Counted from the stretch's first letter, positions 1 to 7,416 are shown. The stretch is DNA of 7,416 bases from Porphyromonas sp. (GCA_003640335.1 RBKG01000090.1:1-7416); one strand, 5' to 3'. The notes: generated from the letters alone by a model not told the origin. Numbers and translations: made by a program.

Positions 1-1328
1 CCATTCCTAGAGATAGCCTCCTTAGGAATACGCAAGGTGTAACGAGGGTCATCTTGCGAGAGCTTATATTCGCCCGAACGAGTTTTCTTCGTTAGTGCTG
101 GGCGAGTGGTACGACGAAGGTCAAACCAAATATGCCCCTCATAACAAAGTTCTTTCTTACGTTCGTCCAAGATGAAGCTAACAAGAGCATCTTGACTAAG
201 GGCATTGACTTGAGTCGTTAGCGTAGCGTAAGTAGCCTCATCGTAACGCTTCTCTAGGAGTTGCAGAATGCGCTGACGTGCCGTAGCGAGATTGCCTAGG
301 CGAGCGGCAGCCTCTGCACTCGTAAGATAGAACTCAGCCGTACGGAAACTATTGCAAGTTACATTCGTGCCATCAGCCTTCTTAATTTCATAGTAATCTT
401 GCTTGTCTACCTTATTACCGAAGAATAGTGCCTTACGCAGGTCTCCGCTCTGAAAACTATTGTAGAATGCACTTGGCGCACGCATAGCACGACTCAGATT
501 GTTATCTACATTGAGTTCATAAGCATTAAAAACCTCGCCCGAGTTATATAGATTAGGTAAAACGGCATTGGTTCTTAGGTCCACAAGATTAGCTTGCGCA
601 GCCAATACCTTCTCCGAAGCAGCAAGCGCATCACTCCAAGCTCCTTGATAGAGATAAACACGTGCCGCTAGTGCATCTACAGAAGCCTTATTAAAGCGAT
701 AACTCTGCGTCAAGGGGAACTTATCCTCATTGATTAGTTCACGAGCGGCAGCAATATCACTCAATACCGACTTATAGGCATCGCCTACGGTAGAGCGCAC
801 AAGCGTTCCCTCGATATCAGTATCTAGCTTCAAGGGTACAGCTAGTGTGTTTATAGCACCCTCCTTGGTATAAGGCTGACCATAGAGATTGACCAAGGTA
901 AAGTTGAGCATAGCACGTAGCATATAAGCCTCTCCAATGAGTTGCTTACGCTCATTCTGCGTTCCGCCCGACATCTTGCTCTCCGCTTTGATTACGGCAT
1001 TAGCGTAATAAATCGCGGTATAAAATCTTGCCCAAGACCATTCGCGTGTAGACGAACGAGGGGCAGCATCAACCCAAAGCTCTATATCTTCCATAGAGGT
1101 ACGGTCATCGGCATTATCTCTCAGAACGGCTATATCTGTACGCAGGTCTGTGTAGCCTTTATCCGAAATCCTCGTATTGTAAAGTTGATTGAGAAGTTCT
1201 CTATAATCTTGCGTCGTCGTAGGAATAACCTTACCCACAGGCGTAACATCTAAGAACTTATCGCAAGAACTCAATCCAAGAGCCAGAGTAATTAGGCTCA
1301 AAGCTCCGATATACTTGATTTGTTTCAT
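1..1328 (-). CDS. SusD/RagB-family nutrient-binding surface lipoprotein (3' end cut by window)
   Basis: This is the lid and substrate-capture lipoprotein that sits on the SusC barrel encoded just upstream. Reading from ATG at 1328 gives 442 residues without a stop, then two bases of a glycine codon at the window edge. The N-terminus is a lipoprotein signal peptide with lipobox LSSC, so Cys22 is the expected lipidated residue, followed by DKFLDVTPVGK, a typical SusD start. Residues about 23-220 fit the helical SusD N-terminal region, including the TPR-like segments GEAYMLRAMLNF (132-143) and VDALAARVYLY (217-227). The C-terminal family signature is clear: TAEFYLTSAEAAARLG near 330-345, DERKKELCYEGHIWFDLRR at 388-406, and IPKEAISRN at the end. 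The last motif normally lies 10-20 residues from the stop, so the full protein is probably about 455-465 residues, shorter than classical SusD or RagB. The start lies 5 bases after the SusC stop. The family call is certain; the ligand is unknown. Confidence 0.97.
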   Translation of the reverse strand, partial: MKQIKYIGALSLITLALGLSSCDKFLDVTPVGKVIPTTTQDYRELLNQLYNTRISDKGYTDLRTDIAVLRDNADDRTSMEDIELWVDAAPRSSTREWSWARFYTAIYYANAVIKAESKMSGGTQNERKQLIGEAYMLRAMLNFTLVNLYGQPYTKEGAINTLAVPLKLDTDIEGTLVRSTVGDAYKSVLSDIAAARELINEDKFPLTQSYRFNKASVDALAARVYLYQGAWSDALAASEKVLAAQANLVDLRTNAVLPNLYNSGEVFNAYELNVDNNLSRAMRAPSAFYNSFQSGDLRKALFFGNKVDKQDYYEIKKADGTNVTCNSFRTAEFYLTSAEAAARLGNLATARQRILQLLEKRYDEATYATLTTQVNALSQDALVSFILDERKKELCYEGHIWFDLRRTTRPALTKKTRSGEYKLSQDDPRYTLRIPKEAISRN

Positions 1329-1336
1329 TAGTCTTA
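1326..1336 (-). promoter_or_regulatory. susC-to-susD junction
   Basis: On the minus strand the receptor stop TAA is followed by GACTA and the ATG of the SusD gene, a 5-base gap. No terminator hairpin or promoter fits in it, so the two genes share a transcript. No Shine-Dalgarno motif is visible. The tight spacing fits the fixed partnership of these proteins in one outer-membrane complex. Confidence 0.6.
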
Positions 1337-4300
1337 AAGCGTAAAATTAAGGTTAAACGTAAACGAGCGAGGAATAGGCGTCGCATAACGATTACCCATT
1401 GTCTCTGGGTCAAGGAAGTTACGGAAACTACTACCAAAGACAAGTAGATTGCGAGCCTCTACGGCCACCGTCGCACTCTTGAAGCCTATCTTACCAATGA
1501 GTTCGCTAGGGAGCATATAGGCTAAGCGTACATTCTGTAAGCGGAAATAGTTTTGCTTCTTAACCCAAATATCGAGGTTGTTCCATATCTCAGGATGAGA
1601 CTCCATATAAGAGTAATCGGCAGGCAACTTATTAGGGTCTAGAATACCTGGCAACTGAGAAGTGGTATTGCTACTAGTCCAACTATTTAGCGCATCTTGG
1701 TTCATATTCTTACCCAGATTAACGCTTGTAATATCGTAGGTAGGCGTTGTGCGTACATAGCCACCTAAGTAGTAGGCAATATTGACATTCAATTCCCAAT
1801 TCTTGTAATTGAATGTATTGTTAAGTCCACCCGTAATAGGCGCATCACTCGAACCGATATACTTGTAGAACTTACGCTGGTCCACATCACTCACACCCGA
1901 ACCGTAAGAACCAATGCCCCACTCATCTGTGAGTTTGAATTTATCAGTCATATTGCTTGAAGTACCATCGCCATTATCATAGAGGATACCACCATTCTCA
2001 GGGTTTACTCCTGCCGTAGGAATAGCAAAAATAGCACCTACGGGATAGCCCTCACGGCTAGGCATTCTATCATTAGCCGCTTGCATTTCACGCACGACCT
2101 TATTATCGTTGTAGGCGAAGTTGAAGTTCGTGTACCAAGAGAAGTCCTTCGTACTGATATTGCGTGTCTGTAGATTTACCTCAATACCGCTGTTATTCAT
2201 CTCAGCCCAGTTTACCGTCTGAGAAGCAAAACCATTCTCTAGAGGTAACTCACGATAACCAATAAGGTCTGTACCACGGCGATAGTAATAGTCTACGCCT
2301 AAGTTAATAGCCTGATTGAGTACAGAGAAGTCTAAACCAAGGTTATAAGAGGCTGTCTTCTCCCAGCGCAGTTTATCATTAGGGGCCGAAGTGATTGTAA
2401 TCGTTTGCACCTGTGCATTAGGGAGCAAGGTCGCAGTACCATAAGTTCCCACTAGATAAGGTGAAGTATTCTTATCGATATTACCCTGCAAACCATAAGA
2501 AGCACGAAGCGCCAAATTATCAATCCACTTAACCGTCTTCAAGAACCCTTCATTAGAAGCACGCCACAAAGCACTTACAGAGTAAATAGGCAGGTAGCGA
2601 TACTTAGGGTCTACCCCGAAGAGGTCAGAGCCATCTAAACGCACACTTCCGCCTAATGTATAGCGGTCATCATAAGTATATGAGCCATTAACGAAGAAAG
2701 AAGCGAAGGCATTACGCGTCAAAACCTCTGTGTGCAAAGGATAGCGATTAGCTTGAGATTGGTCACGGAAAATAGGCGTTACCGTCGTTAGCGTCTGAGG
2801 ATTATAGCCATAAGCGACAGTCGTAACAGCGTCATAACGATTGCGACGCAATTCGCTACCAGCCATAAACTGAAGATTGTGTAGGTCAGCAAAAGTATTC
2901 TTATACTCTAGCAAACCCTTCCAAGTAAACTGACCCAACACACGGTTCTGCACACGATGGCGACCGCCCTCTGCGAGTAGATAAACCTTATTCCCAGAGA
3001 CAAAGCGAGCATCACGCTCACGCAAATCTCTCATCGTATAACTATCCTTACCCGTTAGTTCATCTAGTAAGTTCTGTTCCCACTGAATACCTAATTGGCT
3101 TGATAGTTTCCACTGATTAGAGAAGCGATACTCCGCATCGAATATCGTATTGATACCCGTCGTCGTAGTCGTTTGGTCCGTATTGGCACGCTCTTCAAAG
3201 ATGTTGAAGCCTCTTAGTTTATCAGGCTCGCCACTCGTGGCCGCATCGTAATTATAAATATAGTTGCCTTCAGCATCATAAGGACGCAAGTATGGGCTTA
3301 CCGTACGTGAGTAATAAACAGGATTAACATTACCCTGCGCATCCATCACATCAGCTACATTGCTACGGCGATTAAGGAAAATAGCCGCACCAACCTTAAA
3401 CTTCTTCGTAAACTGATAGCCGAGCTTAGCCGTCATATTAAGGCGTTGCAAGCCTACTCCACGCACATTGCCCTGCTCATCGCTATACCCGAGAGAGGTG
3501 TAGTAACTTACCTTATCACTTCCACCAGACACACTCACATTGTATTCGCTCGTGAGCGCATTGCGGAAGAGAAGGCTATTCCAGTCCGTGTTAATACCAC
3601 GCAAAGCATTGATTTCATTCATTGCCTCTGCTGTAATAGCAGACAAACCATTGTTACGTAAAGCCGACAACAGATTGTGATTGCGTAAGATTTCCGCTAC
3701 ACCACCCTTCTCCGGATACAAACTTACCTTTGCGCCATCAGGGTCAAAAGGTGAAGGTCGCTGATTTAGTGGAAGCAAGCGCAATTCCATATCAACCTTC
3801 TCCGAAGCATTCAAGAGATTAAGGCGGTCAATAGAATACTTAGGCGCATAACTGATTTTACTTGAGAAGTTAATCACAGGCTTACCCGTACGACCTTTCT
3901 TAGTCGTAACCACAATTACACCATTAGCAGCACGAGCACCATAGATAGCCGTTGCCGCTGCGTCCTTTAGGATAGTGATATTCTCTATATCAGATGGGCT
4001 AACCCCTGCGATTGAAGACTGACTGATATTAGCAATATCAGAGCCATTGCCATCAGATGATAGTTTAGGAATATCTGTTCCTTCTAGAGGAATACCATCA
4101 AGTACCCACAGAGGGTCTTGTGTACCTTGCAAAGAAGCCGTACCACGTATGCGAATGCGAGCAGGCGCACCAGGCGTACCCGAAGTATTGAGTACAGATA
4201 CCCCTGCTATTTGACCTGCAAGAGCTTGGTCTACACTCTTCACACCACCGAGGATAGCATCGCTGAGTTCAACCTTACTAATCGCAGCAGTCAATCGTCT

Positions 4301-4687
4301 ACGCTCCGTCGTCTGATAACCCGTTACAACGACTTCATTGAGCTTACTATTAGACTCTAGCAGCACATCATAGACCTGCTTGCCATCTTGCAAGTCAATA
4401 GTATATTCCTTGTAGCCAATATAGCGTACCGTTAATTTCTTGACACCATCGGGGACATTAAGTGAGAATGCCCCATTGATATCAGTCGCTGTTCCTAATG
4501 TCGTTTGCTTACTACCGACGCGCTTAAGCTCGGAGGTGGGAACAAATACATTCGCTCCTATCAGTAGCTCCTTATCGTCTGAAGAACGAACCACACCCTT
4601 AATAACCTTAGCAGCCCAAGCAGCATTCTGCCCTCCAGCAAAGGTCAAGACTGTGATAAGTCCTAACTTTGAAAGTCCTTTCATCAT
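1334..4687 (-). CDS. SusC/RagA-family TonB-linked outer-membrane receptor
   Basis: This is the outer-membrane import channel that pairs with the downstream SusD lipoprotein and draws energy from TonB-ExbBD. The 1117 residues begin with a signal peptide, cleaved near A25/A26 (AAWAAKV). A carboxypeptidase-regulatory-like beta domain follows at about 27-111 (NGAFSLNVPDG, LTVRYIGYKEY), then a TonB-box-like segment NEVVVTGYQ at 117-125. The plug domain covers roughly 125-270, with family motifs ALAGQIAGVSV (155-165), RIRIRG (177-182), PLWVLDGIP (192-200) and DIENITILKDAAATAIYG (233-250) followed by ARAANGVIVVTTKKG. The rest is the beta-barrel. No STN domain precedes the regulatory-like domain, so it is not a sigma/anti-sigma signalling transducer of the FecA type. 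The start is one of two consecutive ATGs (4687 or 4684), 4 bases after the protease stop. The protein ends FNLNFTL, with Leu in place of the usual terminal aromatic. Family assignment is certain; substrate specificity cannot be read. Confidence 0.97.
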   Translation of the reverse strand: MMKGLSKLGLITVLTFAGGQNAAWAAKVIKGVVRSSDDKELLIGANVFVPTSELKRVGSKQTTLGTATDINGAFSLNVPDGVKKLTVRYIGYKEYTIDLQDGKQVYDVLLESNSKLNEVVVTGYQTTERRRLTAAISKVELSDAILGGVKSVDQALAGQIAGVSVLNTSGTPGAPARIRIRGTASLQGTQDPLWVLDGIPLEGTDIPKLSSDGNGSDIANISQSSIAGVSPSDIENITILKDAAATAIYGARAANGVIVVTTKKGRTGKPVINFSSKISYAPKYSIDRLNLLNASEKVDMELRLLPLNQRPSPFDPDGAKVSLYPEKGGVAEILRNHNLLSALRNNGLSAITAEAMNEINALRGINTDWNSLLFRNALTSEYNVSVSGGSDKVSYYTSLGYSDEQGNVRGVGLQRLNMTAKLGYQFTKKFKVGAAIFLNRRSNVADVMDAQGNVNPVYYSRTVSPYLRPYDAEGNYIYNYDAATSGEPDKLRGFNIFEERANTDQTTTTTGINTIFDAEYRFSNQWKLSSQLGIQWEQNLLDELTGKDSYTMRDLRERDARFVSGNKVYLLAEGGRHRVQNRVLGQFTWKGLLEYKNTFADLHNLQFMAGSELRRNRYDAVTTVAYGYNPQTLTTVTPIFRDQSQANRYPLHTEVLTRNAFASFFVNGSYTYDDRYTLGGSVRLDGSDLFGVDPKYRYLPIYSVSALWRASNEGFLKTVKWIDNLALRASYGLQGNIDKNTSPYLVGTYGTATLLPNAQVQTITITSAPNDKLRWEKTASYNLGLDFSVLNQAINLGVDYYYRRGTDLIGYRELPLENGFASQTVNWAEMNNSGIEVNLQTRNISTKDFSWYTNFNFAYNDNKVVREMQAANDRMPSREGYPVGAIFAIPTAGVNPENGGILYDNGDGTSSNMTDKFKLTDEWGIGSYGSGVSDVDQRKFYKYIGSSDAPITGGLNNTFNYKNWELNVNIAYYLGGYVRTTPTYDITSVNLGKNMNQDALNSWTSSNTTSQLPGILDPNKLPADYSYMESHPEIWNNLDIWVKKQNYFRLQNVRLAYMLPSELIGKIGFKSATVAVEARNLLVFGSSFRNFLDPETMGNRYATPIPRSFTFNLNFTL

Positions 4688-4694
4688 TGTTCTA
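4682..4694 (-). promoter_or_regulatory. Protease-to-susC junction, tandem ATG start
   Basis: On the minus strand the protease TAG is followed by AACA and then ATGATG, leaving only 4 bases between stop and first start. Either ATG gives the same receptor apart from one extra Met. No Shine-Dalgarno sequence is present; the preceding bases are A/T-rich, as is usual for Bacteroidota starts. The spacing suggests that ribosomes ending the protease reinitiate on the receptor gene, which is inference from position only. Confidence 0.6.
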
Positions 4695-7331
4695 TTTATA
4701 ATCTAATATATCTTGGTCTGTAACCTTAAGACCTAAAGCCGTATTGATACGCAGGATAAGGTCTGTATAGTGATAGGCTACAGCCTTATCTATCGCGCCT
4801 CTATGAAGTAAACTCTTCAAGCTAGCACGTATGCGTAGTAGAGCACCACGCTTAACAGAGATTGCATCTGAGATACGCTCTAATTGTGAGCCATAGAAGT
4901 TCAGTTTTCTTGGACCAGCCTTGAGGTCGTGCTGACACCAATCTTCATGCAAGCTCATCGCCAAAGGCAGATTAGGCTCATTTAGTTTCTTATTAACCTT
5001 AACACTCTCAGCTTCAGCCGTAGCCGTAAGCAATGCATCTACCATATTCTTTTGCAGTGAACGCTCACGAGCAGAAGGGTTTGGATACTTGGTGAAAATC
5101 GCTTGCACTAGGTCATCAAGATATTCCACAGCCGTATACACGCGTCTTGCTCCTAGTTGGTTCTCAGCCTCCATCATACGCATCAAACGATTGTTGTTGA
5201 GCATATCCCAGAGGAGGTAAGCCTGCGTATTCTGCAGTATTTGACTTGGCGCATTCTCCATCACTCCGTTAGGCGTCTTACGCAGGAGGTAAGTATATTT
5301 GCTTACCTCTGCACCAAAGAGCCACTCAGGATAGGTGTACAATTCATCGACAAGGAAGCGCAATGCACGCCTTTGCTCTACTCTAGGCACGAAGGTATAA
5401 GTCTGCTGACCATCGCCTACACTCGTATTCTCGATATAGATGCCTCCTATATTGGCAAGGGCATGATAGAGGTAGTTATTCCATTGATAGATAATACCAT
5501 AATAGAGTTCGCTCGCACGCTCATAGCTCTGCTCGGCTTCGCCCGTAGTCGTACGCTTGAGAATAGTAGGCACTATGCGCTTAAGGTTGGCGATACCTAA
5601 TTGGCCTGCTTCTACGGGGTCATTACCCAAGTCCTCTGTCTGCGCACGTGGGTCTACAGCATCACGCGCATCTTGCACCTCGCTATAACGATATTCCTTA
5701 CCCTTATATCGTTTAAGTAGAGCAAGAACGGCATCTTTATCAGATTCCTTATCGCCAAACCAGCGATAACCATACTCGATAGCGAACTTATCGTACTCTC
5801 CGATGCCGGGAGTCACCCAACGGACATCGTCTGCTGGCTGTGCGATATAATTGAAACGCGCATAATCCATAATAGAAGCCGCTGTCGCTTGCACTCGGTC
5901 TGTAAACTGACGGCTACGTAGGCTATCGACAGAGAAGGCATTTGAGGCAATCATATTATGACGAAGGCCTAATGAGTGCCCTACCTCGTGACAAGCAACA
6001 AACTTAATCGCTTGCCCCATAAGATGCTCCGATATATCTGGACCATAAGCCTCTGGCTGAGTAGCACCAAGCTGAACCATAGCCCACTCCTTGAGCATGT
6101 TCATCACATTATGCCACCAAATAATATCCGCTTCCAAAATCTCACCGCTACGAGGGTCTACTAGCGAAGGACCCATGGCGTTTTTCTTCTCACTGGCCAC
6201 ATAGGTTACGACAGAGTAATTCACATCGTCCTCATCTATCGTTTGCCCATCAAGGTCTACCGCACGTATAGCATTCTTAAAGCCAGCACGCTCAAACGCT
6301 GTCTGCCAAGCCTCAATCCCCTCTTTAATATACTTGCGCCAAGGCTTAGGTGTAGATTGGTCTATATAAAATAGAATAGGCTTCTTAGGCTCAACCAATT
6401 CTCCTGCTAAATACTTGCTTTTATCTTCGTCCTTAGGTTCTAATCGCCAGCGTGTAATCAGTTCCTTGTTTTCAACTTCGTGCTGATAATCGCTGTACTT
6501 CAGCTGTGGCACCGTAAAGTAACCCACCCTAGAGCTCACCTCTCTCGCTTGAAGGGGACGCTCGGGGAGTAGCATTATAGACGAACTAACCTCAACGGTA
6601 ACATGCACAGAGGTATTACCCTCACGCACCTTTGTCGTCAGCTCGCTGTAGCCTACGACATTATTGCTAAAGCTCTTTATCGTCTGTATTCTTGATAAGT
6701 CCTTAATCGCAGATGTCCCAAGATTGATATTATCAAAGACATTATTGAGGCTTGTTTCACTACCATTATATAGGTCATTCACCTTAATAAGCACACGTGT
6801 ACTATCTGCGCTTACGCCCTCAACCTTAACTGATGCTATAAGAGGAGAGATATAATTATCCTGCACTGCGAGGTTAATGGCTTCACCACGTGGACTTGCA
6901 GGTAGAGGACGGCTTTCACGCACAAGAATAGCTTTCTTGACCTTGTCCCATTCTAGGCGAATCATCTTATTCTCATAATTGACTCCCTTGTTTACGCCAG
7001 CCTCATTAAGCTCTTTAGGTACTCGTCGAAGTTTATTGACAACGAGCATATCCTTACCCAGAAGCGTAGTAGGCACATCAAGATAATAATCATCTTTTTG
7101 CTTAACGACACGCATCAAACCTTCACTTACTTGCGCATCTTGATACAGCTTTTTGTATTCGTTCTTCGTGCTTGTAGAGTCCGCCTCTTGCTTGTCTTTA
7201 CTCTTCGTCGCGACTGTTGTCGCTTTATGCTTGGTCTTGCTCTTCGCTTGTGCTAGTGTGTCAGGATTAACCGACAACATCAAGCCCAAGACACCGCAAA
7301 GAGTTAATACAGATTTTCTATTGATATACAT
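4692..7331 (-). CDS. Secreted zinc-dependent metalloprotease, DUF5118-DUF5117-DUF4953 type (metzincin-like)
   Basis: This is a predicted zinc endopeptidase exported across the inner membrane. The 879 residues open with a Sec signal peptide (hydrophobic core about 8-20, AQA cleavage site after A29), then a Lys/Thr/Ser-rich hydrophilic linker to about residue 57. Residues about 58-105 resemble DUF5118 (YYLDVPTTLLGKDMLVV). Residues about 110-295 resemble DUF5117, with the family stretch SIMLLPERPLQAREV at 251-265 and RVGYFTV following. The protease core starts near 320 with FYIDQSTPKPWRKYI and IEAWQTAFERAGFKNAI, then VDPRSGEILEADIIWWH. It contains HEVGHSLGLRH at 448-458, matching HExxHxxGxxH (zinc ligands H448, H452, H458; catalytic E449), and SIMDY at 486-490, a plausible Met-turn with M488. 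No lipobox or type IX C-terminal sorting domain is visible, so a periplasmic or freely secreted product is inferred. An in-frame TAG three codons upstream fixes ATG 7331 as the first possible ATG start. It is the first gene of the SusCD operon. Cleavage specificity and biological substrate are unknown for this sequence. Confidence 0.95.
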   Translation of the reverse strand: MYINRKSVLTLCGVLGLMLSVNPDTLAQAKSKTKHKATTVATKSKDKQEADSTSTKNEYKKLYQDAQVSEGLMRVVKQKDDYYLDVPTTLLGKDMLVVNKLRRVPKELNEAGVNKGVNYENKMIRLEWDKVKKAILVRESRPLPASPRGEAINLAVQDNYISPLIASVKVEGVSADSTRVLIKVNDLYNGSETSLNNVFDNINLGTSAIKDLSRIQTIKSFSNNVVGYSELTTKVREGNTSVHVTVEVSSSIMLLPERPLQAREVSSRVGYFTVPQLKYSDYQHEVENKELITRWRLEPKDEDKSKYLAGELVEPKKPILFYIDQSTPKPWRKYIKEGIEAWQTAFERAGFKNAIRAVDLDGQTIDEDDVNYSVVTYVASEKKNAMGPSLVDPRSGEILEADIIWWHNVMNMLKEWAMVQLGATQPEAYGPDISEHLMGQAIKFVACHEVGHSLGLRHNMIASNAFSVDSLRSRQFTDRVQATAASIMDYARFNYIAQPADDVRWVTPGIGEYDKFAIEYGYRWFGDKESDKDAVLALLKRYKGKEYRYSEVQDARDAVDPRAQTEDLGNDPVEAGQLGIANLKRIVPTILKRTTTGEAEQSYERASELYYGIIYQWNNYLYHALANIGGIYIENTSVGDGQQTYTFVPRVEQRRALRFLVDELYTYPEWLFGAEVSKYTYLLRKTPNGVMENAPSQILQNTQAYLLWDMLNNNRLMRMMEAENQLGARRVYTAVEYLDDLVQAIFTKYPNPSARERSLQKNMVDALLTATAEAESVKVNKKLNEPNLPLAMSLHEDWCQHDLKAGPRKLNFYGSQLERISDAISVKRGALLRIRASLKSLLHRGAIDKAVAYHYTDLILRINTALGLKVTDQDILDYK

Positions 7332-7362
7332 TCTTTTCTATCATTTCTGAACAATAAGATTA

Positions 7363-7370
7363 CAAAGTTA
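7363..7370 (-). promoter_or_regulatory. Bacteroidota-type -7 promoter element (TAACTTTG)
   Basis: Read on the minus strand, TAACTTTG is an exact match to the Bacteroidota primary-sigma -7 consensus TAnnTTTG. It lies 31 bases upstream of the protease ATG, so transcription would begin around 7355-7359 with a leader of roughly 25 bases. No good TTTG-type -33 box sits at the expected distance. The nearest candidate is TGTG at 7392-7395, 21 bases upstream, which is a weak match. This is the only visible promoter for the three genes, which argues for one polycistronic message. No operator, inverted repeat or ECF-sigma signature is evident in the 85-base upstream region, and no gene can be assigned between the protease start and the window edge. 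Confidence 0.7.
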
Positions 7371-7416
7371 CGAATTATTACACCATATAAACACATTAGG
7401 CAAGAATACGCAACAC

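Noticed and set aside
942..1253. Open plus-strand frame of 103 codons
   Set aside because: It is antisense to the N-terminal part of the SusD gene, whose family motifs are unambiguous. The predicted peptide is rich in Arg, Ile and Cys with no recognisable pattern.
1258..1443. Minus-strand 61-codon frame spanning the SusC-SusD junction
   Set aside because: It runs out of frame through the end of the receptor and the start of the lipoprotein, both of which are firmly identified in the other frames.
3719..3726. TAAGTTTG on the minus strand, a match to the TAnnTTTG -7 consensus
   Set aside because: It lies deep inside the SusC reading frame, about 2.4 kb before the next gene start. A five-of-eight fixed-base motif is expected by chance in several kilobases.
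4118..4706. Two plus-strand frames (80 and 88 codons) opposite the start of the receptor gene
   Set aside because: Both are antisense to the signal peptide, regulatory-like domain and plug of SusC. They show no independent coding features.
4692..4770. Type IX secretion C-terminal sorting domain on the protease
   Set aside because: The C-terminus is helical-looking and ends TDQDILDYK. It lacks the glycine-containing beta-strand motifs and the terminal Lys-rich or KxxxK pattern seen in such domains.
5157..5600. Open plus-strand frame of 147 codons
   Set aside because: It lies wholly antisense to the conserved C-terminal part of the metalloprotease, its translation has no recognisable domain, and no promoter precedes it.
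7296..7298. Cys12 of the protease as a lipoprotein anchor
   Set aside because: The preceding residues LTL do not give a lipobox, because Leu rather than Gly, Ala or Ser precedes Cys. The hydrophobic core also continues past it to an AQA signal-peptidase I site.

Overview
The window looks like chromosomal DNA from a member of the Bacteroidota, most likely order Bacteroidales. Three things point there: an adjacent SusC/RagA-type TonB-linked receptor and SusD/RagB-type lipoprotein, a promoter element matching the Bacteroidota -7 consensus TAnnTTTG, and A/T-rich gene starts without Shine-Dalgarno sites. Genus cannot be fixed from the sequence; a peptide-feeding Porphyromonas-like or Bacteroides-like organism would fit.

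Layout: everything coding is on the minus strand and reads from right to left. A short upstream region (7332-7416) carries a promoter. It is followed by an 879-residue secreted zinc metalloprotease of the DUF5118/DUF5117/DUF4953 architecture (4692-7331), an 1117-residue SusC-type outer-membrane receptor (1334-4687), and a SusD-type surface lipoprotein (1-1328) whose last few codons lie beyond the left edge. The gaps between genes are only 4 and 5 bases, so the three are almost certainly one transcript and probably translationally coupled. I see no RNA genes, insertion sequences, CRISPR arrays, obvious repeats or terminators. No plus-strand gene is credible.

How the genes may work together: SusC and SusD homologues form a barrel-plus-lid complex that captures oligomeric nutrients and imports them using TonB energy. 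Here the enzyme encoded with them is a protease rather than a glycoside hydrolase. The simplest inference is a peptide or protein acquisition locus, comparable in logic to the RagAB oligopeptide importer of Porphyromonas gingivalis. The actual substrate, and whether the protease acts outside the cell or in the periplasm, cannot be read from the sequence. The most interesting feature is that the functionally obscure metzincin-like protease comes first, directly behind the promoter, with all visible catalytic residues intact.
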